A DNA stretch of 19,391 nucleotides from NCBI GenBank assembly GCA_038233815.1, contig JBBSVE010000050.1:1-19391 (forward strand), given 5' to 3'. Below, piece after piece: positions 1 through 8,054 of the stretch. Every line of letters starts with the position of its first letter. The first letter of the stretch is position 1. Position numbers and translations under genes: made by a program. The DNA is from JBBSVE01 sp038233815. GTDB taxonomy: Bacteria; Pseudomonadota; Alphaproteobacteria; Rhodobacterales; Rhodobacteraceae. The notes beneath the pieces are model-generated. The model was not told the DNA's origin. It searched no databases and saw only the letters and a list, made by a program, of their open reading frames with translations.

Positions 1-1143
1 GTGCGAGGCGTAAAAATTGACGCGCCGCACTTCCAGTGGGTCGCGCCCAAGAACGCGCGCCACATGATCCATCACCGCCTCGATCCCGATCATGCCCTGC
101 GGCCCGCCGAACCCGCGAAAGGCGGTGGCGCTCTGCATGTTGGTGCGCAGACGATGACTCTCGATCCGGATGGCGGGCAGGTGGTAGCAATTGTCGGCAT
201 GGAGCATTGCGCGGTCGGCCACCGGTGTCGACAGATCACGCGACCAGCCACAGCGGAACAGATGCGTGAACGCGACACCCAGGATCCGCCCGTCGCCGTC
301 GAATCCCGCGCGCCAGACCAGCCGCAGATCGTGCCGCTTTCCGGTGATGATCATGTCGTCGTCGCGATCGTAGCGCATCTTGCAGGGCCGCCCGGTGCGG
401 GACGCGGCGACGGCACAGGCGACGGCCAGCGCGTTGCCCTGACTTTCCTTGCCGCCGAACCCACCGCCCATCCGGCGCACCTCGACGCGCACCGCGCTCA
501 TCGGCAGGTGCAGCGCATGGGCCACCTTGTGCTGCACTTCGGTTGGATGCTGGGTGGAGGAATGGACCAGCATGTCGCCGCCCTCCTGCGGCAGGACGGC
601 GGCGACCTGTCCCTCGAGATAGAAATGCTCTTGCCCGCCGATCTCCAGCGCGCCTTCCGCGCGGTGCTGGGCGGCGGCGATGGCCGGCTCCACATCGCCC
701 TTGGCCCAGACCACGGGGCCGTCCTCGAACCGGCTGTCCGCCGCCAACGCCTCGTCCACGGTCAGGATCGCAGGCCTCGGGGCATAGTCGATCCGCCCCA
801 GCCGGGCTGCGCGGCGGGCGGCAAGATGGCTCTCCGCGATCACCAGAAACACCGGCTGGCCCGCATAATGGACCTCCCCCAGTGCCAGGAGCGGCTCGTC
901 CTGCACCGACGGCGAGCAATCTGGCATCGCGTCAAAATCCTCGGCCGAGAGCACGGCCACCACCCCCGGCGCCGCCCGCACGGCCGACAGATCGAGCGCG
1001 GTGATCCCGGCATGCGCCTCACGCGACAGGCCGAAGGCGAGGTGCAGCGCGTTGGCGGGCAGCGGAATGTCATCGACATAGCGCGCGGAACCCGCGACAT
1101 GGAGGGCCGCCGCATCGTGCGGGATCGGGGCACCGACGGTCAT
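1..1143 (-). CDS. xdhB: Xanthine dehydrogenase molybdopterin-binding subunit XdhB (3' end cut by window edge)
   Basis: This is the large subunit of heterodimeric xanthine dehydrogenase, which oxidises hypoxanthine and xanthine to urate in the cytoplasm. The first 381 residues are present and the frame is open to the window edge. I see GGQEHFYLEGQ at 169-179, GGGFGGKE at 226-233 and TAFRGFGGPQ at 340-349. By spacing, Q198, E233 and R311 match the Moco-pocket Gln, Glu and Arg known from bovine enzyme (767, 802, 880), so the visible part of the active site is intact; the C-terminal catalytic Glu lies outside the window. The ATG overlaps the xdhA stop codon in an ATGA, so the two are probably translationally coupled. 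An xdhC maturation gene would be expected next, beyond the edge. Confidence 0.93.
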   Translation of the reverse strand, partial: MTVGAPIPHDAAALHVAGSARYVDDIPLPANALHLAFGLSREAHAGITALDLSAVRAAPGVVAVLSAEDFDAMPDCSPSVQDEPLLALGEVHYAGQPVFLVIAESHLAARRAARLGRIDYAPRPAILTVDEALAADSRFEDGPVVWAKGDVEPAIAAAQHRAEGALEIGGQEHFYLEGQVAAVLPQEGGDMLVHSSTQHPTEVQHKVAHALHLPMSAVRVEVRRMGGGFGGKESQGNALAVACAVAASRTGRPCKMRYDRDDDMIITGKRHDLRLVWRAGFDGDGRILGVAFTHLFRCGWSRDLSTPVADRAMLHADNCYHLPAIRIESHRLRTNMQSATAFRGFGGPQGMIGIEAVMDHVARVLGRDPLEVRRVNFYASH

Positions 1144-2507
1144 GCGCGGACCTCCAGCACCGAGACCGGGGTTCCGGCCAGATCCTCGACATAGCGCACG
1201 CCGAGGTTGTGCGCGATCTTCAGCCGGTAGCCGGCGGAGGCGCGCATGTCGGTCAGGGGGGTGAAATCCTGCGCAAACGCGGGGCCGGCCGCCAGCATCG
1301 TGGCGCGGGTCCATGGCTGTCCGGTCAGCGCCGCCTCGACATGGCGCGCACGCTTCGGAATGCCCGCCATGCCACCGAAGGCCACGCGGGCCTCCGCGAC
1401 GCGGCCATCCTCGACCCTGACGTTGAAGCAGCCGCAGACGGCGGAGATGTCCTGATCGAAACGCTTGGAGATCTTGTAGCAGCGCAGGGCGGGCGCCGTT
1501 GCCGGAAAGCTGACCCCGGTGACGAATTCCGACGTCCGGCGGTCCTGTTTGCGGTAGTCGAGGAAGAAATCCTCCAGCGGCATGTCGCGCATCTCGTCCC
1601 CGCGCCGCAGGTGCAGCGTCGCGCCGAGGGCGATCAGTGCGGGCGGTCCGTCCCCGATCGGCGAGCCATTGGCGATGTTGCCGCCGATGGTGGCCGCGTT
1701 GCGCACCTGCTCACCCCCGTAGCGACGCAGAAGCTCCGCGAAGGAGGGCAGGTCGGCCGCAACCCCCCGCCGCAGATCCGCGATCGTGACGCCCGCGCCG
1801 ACGTGCAACCGGTCCCCGTCGCGGCGCATCGTGCGCAGTTCGGACACCCCGCCAAGGAAGATGACCGGGGAAAGGTCGCGCATCTGCTTCGTGACCCAGA
1901 GCCCGACATCGGTGGCCCCCGCGATCAGCGTGGCATCCGGATGCGCCTCATAAAGCCGTGCCAGACCGGAGACCGTCGTGGGGCGCAGGGACGGGCTTGC
2001 CTCGGGAACCTCCGCCGGGTGGTCGTGCATCCAGTCCGGCACGGGTGCGCTCTCGGCCGCTTTCGCGGCGCGGATGATCGGCGCGTAGCCGGTGCAGCGG
2101 CAGAGGTTGCCCGCCAGCAGGTCGTCATGGTCGGTGCGGCCCTCCAGATGCCCGGATGCCATCGTCGCGATGAAGCCCGGCGTGCAAAAGCCGCATTGCG
2201 CGCCGTGGTGCGCGATCATCGCCGTCTGCACCGGATGCGGCGTCCCGTCGGGGCCCGCGATGCCCTCCACCGTGCGGACGGCAGTTCCGTGCAGTTGTGG
2301 CATAAACAGGATGCAGGCGTTAAGCGCGCGGGGCCCCCGCGCATCCGTGACAATGACCGTGCAGGCGCCGCAATCGCCTTCGTTGCAGCCTTCCTTGGTG
2401 CCTTTGAGACCCCGATCCTCGCGCAGCCAGTCCAGAAGTGTGCGCGTGGGGGCGACGTCGGGCAGATGCACCGGCGTTCCGTTGAGGGTGAAATGCAGTG
2501 CCGCCAT
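1140..2507 (-). CDS. xdhA: Xanthine dehydrogenase small subunit XdhA (2Fe-2S and FAD domains)
   Basis: The 455-residue electron-transfer subunit of xanthine dehydrogenase passes electrons from the Moco subunit through two [2Fe-2S] clusters to FAD and NAD+. The plant-ferredoxin-type cluster ligands are C41, C46, C49 and C65; the second cluster uses CGFC (C105, C108) and CRC (C136, C138). The FAD-binding domain follows, with LIAGATD at 194-200 and QVRNAATIGGN at 267-277. The length is close to the roughly 460 residues of bacterial XdhA. The reading frame is open upstream to 2627, but the extra 40 residues are proline/arginine-rich and unlike the family, so I start at the ATG at 2507, where the MAALHFTLNG ferredoxin fold begins. 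Its ribosome site is weak (CAGGG). Confidence 0.94.
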   Translation of the reverse strand: MAALHFTLNGTPVHLPDVAPTRTLLDWLREDRGLKGTKEGCNEGDCGACTVIVTDARGPRALNACILFMPQLHGTAVRTVEGIAGPDGTPHPVQTAMIAHHGAQCGFCTPGFIATMASGHLEGRTDHDDLLAGNLCRCTGYAPIIRAAKAAESAPVPDWMHDHPAEVPEASPSLRPTTVSGLARLYEAHPDATLIAGATDVGLWVTKQMRDLSPVIFLGGVSELRTMRRDGDRLHVGAGVTIADLRRGVAADLPSFAELLRRYGGEQVRNAATIGGNIANGSPIGDGPPALIALGATLHLRRGDEMRDMPLEDFFLDYRKQDRRTSEFVTGVSFPATAPALRCYKISKRFDQDISAVCGCFNVRVEDGRVAEARVAFGGMAGIPKRARHVEAALTGQPWTRATMLAAGPAFAQDFTPLTDMRASAGYRLKIAHNLGVRYVEDLAGTPVSVLEVRA

Positions 2508-2610
2508 CGTTGGACCCTGCCGCGGTCTCGTCCTCGGTGCGCAGGGCTCGCCCGCCCGATGCGGCGGAAAGCGGGACGGCCCGTTCGTTGGTCGTGTCAT
2601 GAAACCCGCG

Positions 2611-2635
2611 CGGGGGCGCTGTGGCAAGGCCCCCG
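2611..2635 (-). terminator. Possible stem-loop downstream of dnaE
   Basis: The arms CGGGGGC and GCCCCCG pair perfectly over 7 bp around an 11-nt loop. The site lies between dnaE and xdhA. No clear T-tract follows on the minus strand, so termination is only a guess; it could also be a chance GC-rich repeat. Confidence 0.25.
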
Positions 2636-2646
2636 TTGGCAGGCCC

Positions 2647-2666
2647 GGCCCGAAGCAGTTTCGGCC
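2647..2666 (-). terminator. Possible dnaE terminator hairpin
   Basis: A hairpin of about 7 bp with one bulged base and a 5-nt loop (CGAA pairing with TTCG at the top, GG/CC at the base) sits about 22 bases beyond the dnaE stop codon. No U-run follows. The rest of 2508-2688 shows no gene and no convincing promoter for xdhA. Confidence 0.3.
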
Positions 2667-2688
2667 AAAAGCCGCGCAATGGACGGGG

Positions 2689-5600
2689 TCACAGATCCTC
2701 GATCGCGACGACGCCGCCGATGGCTTTGATCGCCCCCCGCGCCTGCGGCGTCACGGCAAAGGGGTGAGGCAGGGCGAGGTCGATCTCCCGCCCCTCCGCA
2801 TCGGGCACGCAGATCGTGACCGACGCGCGCGCCGCGCCCGACAGCCGCGCCAGCAGGGAGGCGACCGACGCCGCCGCCTCCGCCCGGTCGATGTGGATGC
2901 GCATCGCGGTCTGGCCTGCCGCCGCCGCCGCCGCGTCGATGGCCTGCGCGCCCCGCGCCAGCAGCTTCAGCGTATCGCCCTCCAGCGTTGCCTCCACCGT
3001 CAGAACCACGCTCTGCCCCGGTTCCAGCACGTCGCGCGCACTCTCCAGCGTGTCGGAGAAGACGGTAACCTCGTAGAGCCCGGTTGGATCGGAGAGTTGC
3101 ACGAAGGCGAACCGGTTGCCGCGCGCTGACTTCCGTTCCTGCCGCGCGGACACGGCGCCAGCGATCTTGGCCACCAGCGGGCCGCGTTCGGCCAGCCGCG
3201 TGATCTCGGCCAGCGTCTTCACGTCGCGCCGCCGGAGCGTCGTCATATAGTCGTCGAGCGGATGGCCCGAGAGATAGAAGCCGATCGCCTGATGCTCATT
3301 GGACAGCCGCTCCACCGGCAGCCAGTCGTCGCGGCTGCTGATGCGCGGCTCGGGCACGTCCGCCCCCGCCTCGCCGAAGAGCGAGACCTGATTGCTGGCC
3401 TTGGCGTCGTGGATCGTGGCGGAATAGGCGGTGAGCGCGTCCAGCGCCTCGAACACCCGCGCGCGGTTCGCGTCGAGCGTGTCGAACGCGCCCGCGCGGG
3501 CCAGCATCTCCAGCGGGCGCTTGCCGATGCGCTTGAGGTCGGTGCGGCGCGCGAGGTCGAAAAGCGTGGCGAACGGCCGGTCCCCGCGCGCGGTGACGAT
3601 CAGGCGCATCGCCTCCACGCCCACATTTTTCAGCGCACCCAGCGCGTAGCGGATCGCACCGTCGCGGACCGAGAAGGTGGCGAGCGACCGGTTCACGCAC
3701 GGCGGGACGACGGCGATCCCCATCCGGTCCAGCTCGCGCTTGTAGAGCGCCAGCTTGTCAGTGAGGTGGATGTCGCAGTTCATCACGCCCGCCATGAACT
3801 CGACCGGGTGGTTCGCCTTGAGCCAGCCGGTCTGGTAGCTGACCACCGCATAGGCCGCCGCATGGGACTTGTTGAAGCCGTAGTTCGCGAATTTCTCCAG
3901 CAGGTCGAAGACCTCGCCCGCCTTCTTCGCGTCGATCCCGTGCGTGGCCGCAGCGCCGTCCACGAACTTCGGACGCTCCTTGGCCATCTCCTCCGCGATC
4001 TTCTTGCCCATCGCGCGGCGCAAAAGGTCCGCGCCGCCGAGGCTGTAGCCCGCCATGACCTGCGCGATCTGCATCACCTGTTCCTGATAGACGATGATGC
4101 CTTGGGTCTCCGTCAGGATAGGATCGATGGTGGGGTGGATGCTCTCCAGATCGCGCAGCCCGTTCTTCACCTCGCAATAGGCGGGAATATTCTCCATCGG
4201 GCCGGGGCGGTAAAGCGCCACCAGCGCCACGATATCCTCGATGCAGGTGGGCTTCATGCGGCGCAGCGCGTCCATCATGCCGGAGCTTTCGACCTGAAAC
4301 ACGGCGACCGTCTTGGCGGAGGCGTAAAGTTCGTAGGTTGCAGCATCGTCGATGGGAATCGTCGCGATGTCGACGTCGACGCCGCGCAGACGCAAAAGAT
4401 CGAGCGCGTTCTGGATCACCGTCAGCGTCTTGAGGCCCAGAAAGTCGAACTTCACCAGCCCCGCGCTTTCCACCCATTTCATGTTGAACTGCGTCGCCGG
4501 CATGTCGGAGCGCGGATCCTGATAGAGCGGCACTAGCGCATCGAGCGGCCGGTCCCCGATCACCACGCCCGCCGCATGGGTGGAGGCGTTCCGGAGCAAC
4601 CCCTCGATCTGCTGGCCGTAGTTCAGCAGGCGCGCGACCACCTCCTCCTTCGCGGCCTCGCGCAGGCGCGGCTCATCGGCCAGCGCCTTGGTGATGGAGA
4701 CGGGCTTCACCCCCTCCACCGGAATCATCTTGGACAGCCGGTCGACCTGCATGTAGGACATCTGCAGCACCCGGCCCACGTCGCGCACCGCAGCCTTCGA
4801 GAGCAAAGCGCCGAAGGTGATGATCTGCCCCACCCGGTCGCGGCCGTATTTTTCCTGGACGTAGCGGATCACCTCCTCGCGCCGGTCCATGCAGAAGTCG
4901 ATGTCGAAGTCGGGCATCGACACCCGCTCGGGATTCAGGAACCGCTCGAACAGCAGACCGTAGCGCAAGGGATCGAGATCGGTGATCGTCAGCGCATAGG
5001 CCACGAGGCTGCCCGCGCCCGAACCCCGACCGGGGCCGACGGGGATGCCTTTCTTCTTCGCCCACTGGATGAAATCCGCGACGATCAGGAAATAACCCGG
5101 AAATCCCATCGCCTCGATCACGCCAAGCTCGAAATCGAGCCGCGCACGGTAGGCATCCGGTGTCGTGGAATGGGGGATGACGGCGAGTCGCGCCTCAAGT
5201 CCCGCGATGGCCTGACGGCGCAGTTCCTCCACCTCGTCATCGGCGAACTTCGGCAGGATGGGCGCGTGTTTCGGCACCCTGAAGGCGCAGCGGCGGGCGA
5301 TCTCGACCGTGTTCTCCAGCGCCTCGGGCAGATCGGCGAACAGCGCCGCCATCTCCGCCTCGGATTTGAAATAGTGCTGCGGCGTCAAGCGGCGGCGCGG
5401 CTGGATCTGATCGACATAAGCACCCTCCGCGATGCAGAGGAGCGCGTCATGCGCCTCATACATCTCCGTCTTGGGGAAGTAGGCGTCGTTCGTGGCGACC
5501 ATTGGCAAGGCCATTGCATAGGCCATGCCGACCAGCCCGGCCTCGGTCGCGCGCTCGGCCTCCATTGCCTGACCGCCGGGGCCGGGATGGCGTTGCAGCT

Positions 5601-6117
5601 CCACATAGAGCCTGTCGGGATAGATCGCCGCCAGCCGCTCCATCAGCGCGCGGGCCTTGGTGCCCTGAGCCGTCTGCAAGAGCCGCCCCACCGGCCCCTC
5701 CGGCCCGCCGGTCAGGCAGATCAGCCCGCCCGCATGCAGGCGCAACTCCTCCACCGTGACCTGCGGCAATTGCGCCGCCTTGCCGATATAGAGGCAGGAG
5801 TTCAGCTTCAGCAGACTCGCGTAGCCCGAGGCATCCTGCGCCAGGAGGACGAGAGGCGCCGGCGCCCGCGCCCGCTCCCCCGGTGCCACGGGGTCGTAGT
5901 CGACCGAGATCTGGCAGCCGACGATGGGCTGTATCCCCGCACCCGCCGCCAGCACCGAAAACTCCAGTGCGCCGAACATGTTGTTGGTGTCGGTCACCGC
6001 GACGGCCGGCAGGGACTGCGCCTGACAGAGCCCGATCAGCGTCTTCAGCGGGATTGCACCCTCGAGAAGCGAATATTCGGTGTGGGTGCGGAGATGGACG
6101 AATCTGGGGGCGCTCAT
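2689..6117 (-). CDS. dnaE: DNA polymerase III subunit alpha
   Basis: The 1142-residue catalytic subunit of the replicative DNA polymerase, near the E. coli length of 1160. The N-terminal PHP domain begins HLRTHTEYSLLEG; the usual TDHxN metal motif reads TDTNN, so the PHP domain looks degenerate and proofreading would depend on a separate epsilon subunit. The palm motif MPDFDIDF begins at 401, giving catalytic D403 and D405; the third acid is D558 in KFDFLGL. A glycine-rich PGRGSGAGSLVAYAL motif precedes them. QVSLF at 910-914 is a clear beta-clamp-binding motif, followed by the OB-fold domain. These features and the length fit DnaE1 rather than the shorter error-prone DnaE2/ImuC. The start is preceded by only a weak ribosome site. 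slyX lies 37 bases upstream, so both may share a transcript. Confidence 0.97.
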   Translation of the reverse strand: MSAPRFVHLRTHTEYSLLEGAIPLKTLIGLCQAQSLPAVAVTDTNNMFGALEFSVLAAGAGIQPIVGCQISVDYDPVAPGERARAPAPLVLLAQDASGYASLLKLNSCLYIGKAAQLPQVTVEELRLHAGGLICLTGGPEGPVGRLLQTAQGTKARALMERLAAIYPDRLYVELQRHPGPGGQAMEAERATEAGLVGMAYAMALPMVATNDAYFPKTEMYEAHDALLCIAEGAYVDQIQPRRRLTPQHYFKSEAEMAALFADLPEALENTVEIARRCAFRVPKHAPILPKFADDEVEELRRQAIAGLEARLAVIPHSTTPDAYRARLDFELGVIEAMGFPGYFLIVADFIQWAKKKGIPVGPGRGSGAGSLVAYALTITDLDPLRYGLLFERFLNPERVSMPDFDIDFCMDRREEVIRYVQEKYGRDRVGQIITFGALLSKAAVRDVGRVLQMSYMQVDRLSKMIPVEGVKPVSITKALADEPRLREAAKEEVVARLLNYGQQIEGLLRNASTHAAGVVIGDRPLDALVPLYQDPRSDMPATQFNMKWVESAGLVKFDFLGLKTLTVIQNALDLLRLRGVDVDIATIPIDDAATYELYASAKTVAVFQVESSGMMDALRRMKPTCIEDIVALVALYRPGPMENIPAYCEVKNGLRDLESIHPTIDPILTETQGIIVYQEQVMQIAQVMAGYSLGGADLLRRAMGKKIAEEMAKERPKFVDGAAATHGIDAKKAGEVFDLLEKFANYGFNKSHAAAYAVVSYQTGWLKANHPVEFMAGVMNCDIHLTDKLALYKRELDRMGIAVVPPCVNRSLATFSVRDGAIRYALGALKNVGVEAMRLIVTARGDRPFATLFDLARRTDLKRIGKRPLEMLARAGAFDTLDANRARVFEALDALTAYSATIHDAKASNQVSLFGEAGADVPEPRISSRDDWLPVERLSNEHQAIGFYLSGHPLDDYMTTLRRRDVKTLAEITRLAERGPLVAKIAGAVSARQERKSARGNRFAFVQLSDPTGLYEVTVFSDTLESARDVLEPGQSVVLTVEATLEGDTLKLLARGAQAIDAAAAAAGQTAMRIHIDRAEAAASVASLLARLSGAARASVTICVPDAEGREIDLALPHPFAVTPQARGAIKAIGGVVAIEDL

Positions 6118-6154
6118 CCGGCCAATCTAGGCATCCCACCGCCGGAGGGGAAGC

Positions 6155-6379
6155 TCACCAGTGCGGCGGCCGCTGATCTGTGAAGGTGGCGCCATCCCCG
6201 TCCGGCCCCGCCGTCCGCTCCGTCAACAGCGCCACGCGGCGGATCAGCGCGTCGATCTCTCTCGCTTGGCGCGCCATCACGTCCGACAGCTCCTCCACCG
6301 TTCGGATAAGATGCGCGACCTGTTCCTCCAGCGCCTGTGTCCGGTCCACCCTGTCCATCCTTGCCGCTTGCCGGACCAT
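6155..6379 (-). CDS. slyX: SlyX family protein
   Basis: A 74-residue, largely helical protein with a heptad-like pattern (LEEQVAHLIRTVEELSDVMA, then REIDALIRRVALL) that should form a coiled coil, ending in the family's characteristic DQRPPHW tail. SlyX proteins are widespread in proteobacteria but have no settled biochemical function. The ATG at 6379 has a G-rich stretch about 7 bases upstream; a second in-frame ATG at 6358 (MDRVDRTQ) is possible and closer to the usual family start, but its AAGG is too near the codon. It lies 37 bases upstream of dnaE in the same direction and is divergent from hisS, whose predicted promoter falls inside its first codons. Confidence 0.85.
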   Translation of the reverse strand: MVRQAARMDRVDRTQALEEQVAHLIRTVEELSDVMARQAREIDALIRRVALLTERTAGPDGDGATFTDQRPPHW

Positions 6380-6389
6380 CCGCTACACC
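6361..6389 (+). promoter_or_regulatory. Possible hisS promoter
   Basis: TTGCCG at 6361-6366, a 17-nt spacer, and TACACC at 6384-6389, which would start transcription about 15 bases before the hisS ribosome site. The -10 match is poor (3 of 6), so this is a candidate only. It overlaps the start of slyX on the other strand. Confidence 0.3.
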
Positions 6390-6418
6390 CCCCGCCACAT
6401 GAACGGAAGGGTGCAGGC

Positions 6419-7987
6419 ATGGCCAAGGACAAGACCCCGCGCCGGCCCCGCGCCGAAGCGCCCAAGGGCTTTCGCGACGATTTCGGCGCGGACGTCATCG
6501 CCCGGCGCGAGATGCTGGCGCGCATCGCCGAGGTCTACGAGCGCTACGGCTTCGACCCGCTGGAGACGAGCGCGGTGGAGACGGTCGAGGCGCTGGGCAA
6601 GTTCCTCCCCGACGTGGACCGCCCGAACGAGGGCGTCTTTGCCTGGGCTGAGGATGGCGACTGGCTGGCGCTTCGCTACGACCTGACCGCCCCCCTCGCC
6701 CGCGTGGCAGCACAATACCGAAACGACCTCCCCAGCCCCTACCGCCGTTACGCCATGGGTCCTGTCTGGAGGAACGAAAAGCCCGGTCCGGGCCGCTTCC
6801 GCCAGTTCACCCAATGCGACGCCGATACGGTCGGCGCCCCGTCCGTCGCGGCGGACGCGGAGATCTGCATGATGCTTTGTGATGCGATCGAGGCGGCGGG
6901 GATCGAACGTGGCAATTACGAGGTGCGGGTAAATAACCGGAAGGTGCTGAACGGTGTCCTTGATAAAATGGGATTGTTTGACCAAGGGGAAAATTCAGGA
7001 AAAAGTATAAAAACGGCGGTCGATCAAGCCATGCGCGACCTTGCCGCCCTGAATATCGAACGAGCACAAAATGTACTCCGGACATTGGATAAATTCGATA
7101 AGGTAGGCGCTGAAGGAGTGCGCGAATTACTGACAACCGGACGCACGGATTCTTCGGGCGCATTTATTAAAGGCGTCGAACTATTCGAATGGCAAGTCGA
7201 ACCAGTATTAGATTTTTTAACCGCCAAGGCAGAAACGACAGCCGTGACTTTGGGCAACCTCCGCGATGCCGTTGGATCTTCGGATGTTGGACAAGAAGGG
7301 ATAAAAGAGCTCGAGGAGCTATGCTTCTTTCTAGGTGCCCAAGGCTACGGCCCCGACCGCATTATCATCGACCCCTCCGTCGTCCGTGGTCTCGGCTACT
7401 ACACCGGTCCGGTTTTTGAAGCAGAACTCACGTTCGATATCATCGACGAGAAGGGCCGCAAGCGGCAGTTCGGCTCCGTCGCCGGGGGCGGGCGGTATGA
7501 CGATCTCGTCAAGCGGTTCACCGGGCAGAGCGTGCCTGCGACGGGGGTTTCCATCGGCGTGGACCGCCTGCTCGCAGCACTCGCGGCAAAGGGCAGGGCG
7601 GTGGCTCCGGCGCAGGGGCCGGTCGTCGTCACCGTGATGGACCGCGAGCGAATGGCGGATTACATGGCGATGGCGGGGGAGTTGCGGGCAGCGGGCATTC
7701 GTGCCGAGGTCTATCTCGGCAACCCGAAGAACTTCGGCAACCAGCTCAAATATGCCGACAAGCGCGGCGCGCCCATCGCCATCATTCAGGGCGCGGAGGA
7801 GGCGGCGGAGGGCAAGGTCATCCTCAAGAATCTGATCCTCGGCGCGAAGATCGCACAGAGCGCGACGCTGGAGGAGTGGAAGGATCGGCCCGCCCAACTC
7901 TCGATTGATCGCGAGAATTTGGTGGTTGGAGTAAAGGCCATGCTCGGCACAACTCCCAACCATTCCCAGAAAACAATTTCCGAATGA
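6419..7987 (+). CDS. hisS: Histidyl-tRNA synthetase
   Basis: A 522-residue class II synthetase that charges tRNA-His. Motif 2 starts around GPVWRNEKPGPGRFRQF (114 onward), the histidine-binding motif RGLGYYTG is at 323-330, GGGRYD at 356-361, and motif 3 GVSIGVDRLL has its arginine at 383. The WRNEKPGPGRFRQF form is the one seen in the alphaproteobacterial HisRS group that goes with unusual tRNA-His lacking the standard G-1 identity. The frame is open upstream to 6161, but the ATG at 6419 follows a good GGAAGGG at 6405-6411 and begins the conserved N-terminus. Codons from about 6925 to 7345 are strikingly AT-rich (about 48% G+C over 6961-7320 against 70% at 6481-6540), with TTA, CTA, ATA and GTA codons rare elsewhere in the window; all catalytic motifs remain intact. 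The 3' end is also somewhat AT-rich. Confidence 0.96.
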   Translation: MAKDKTPRRPRAEAPKGFRDDFGADVIARREMLARIAEVYERYGFDPLETSAVETVEALGKFLPDVDRPNEGVFAWAEDGDWLALRYDLTAPLARVAAQYRNDLPSPYRRYAMGPVWRNEKPGPGRFRQFTQCDADTVGAPSVAADAEICMMLCDAIEAAGIERGNYEVRVNNRKVLNGVLDKMGLFDQGENSGKSIKTAVDQAMRDLAALNIERAQNVLRTLDKFDKVGAEGVRELLTTGRTDSSGAFIKGVELFEWQVEPVLDFLTAKAETTAVTLGNLRDAVGSSDVGQEGIKELEELCFFLGAQGYGPDRIIIDPSVVRGLGYYTGPVFEAELTFDIIDEKGRKRQFGSVAGGGRYDDLVKRFTGQSVPATGVSIGVDRLLAALAAKGRAVAPAQGPVVVTVMDRERMADYMAMAGELRAAGIRAEVYLGNPKNFGNQLKYADKRGAPIAIIQGAEEAAEGKVILKNLILGAKIAQSATLEEWKDRPAQLSIDRENLVVGVKAMLGTTPNHSQKTISE

Positions 7988-8054
7988 ACCTGGAGTGCCT
8001 GAAATCATCAGGGCTGACCGTGCAGCAGCTTAATCGCTTTCGCCGCTTGGCCCT

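Noticed and set aside
2508..2627. Upstream start giving XdhA 40 extra residues
   Set aside because: The extension is unlike any ferredoxin-fold N-terminus and overlaps the spacer after dnaE.
1..2729. Plus-strand open frames of about 400-500 codons opposite xdhA and xdhB
   Set aside because: The minus strand encodes clear XdhA and XdhB motifs; the plus frames have composition typical of antisense shadows.
6161..6418. N-terminal extension of HisRS by 86 codons
   Set aside because: It would cover slyX on the opposite strand, shows no HisRS similarity, and a good ribosome site precedes the ATG at 6419.
7183..7190. ATTCGAAT core of the 17088 palindrome repeated inside hisS
   Set aside because: Only the 8-base core matches, within the AT-rich coding segment; the outer GTGC/GCAC arms are missing.
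7998..8012. Small hairpin CCTGA/TCAGG after hisS as a terminator
   Set aside because: Five base pairs without a T-tract is too weak to call.
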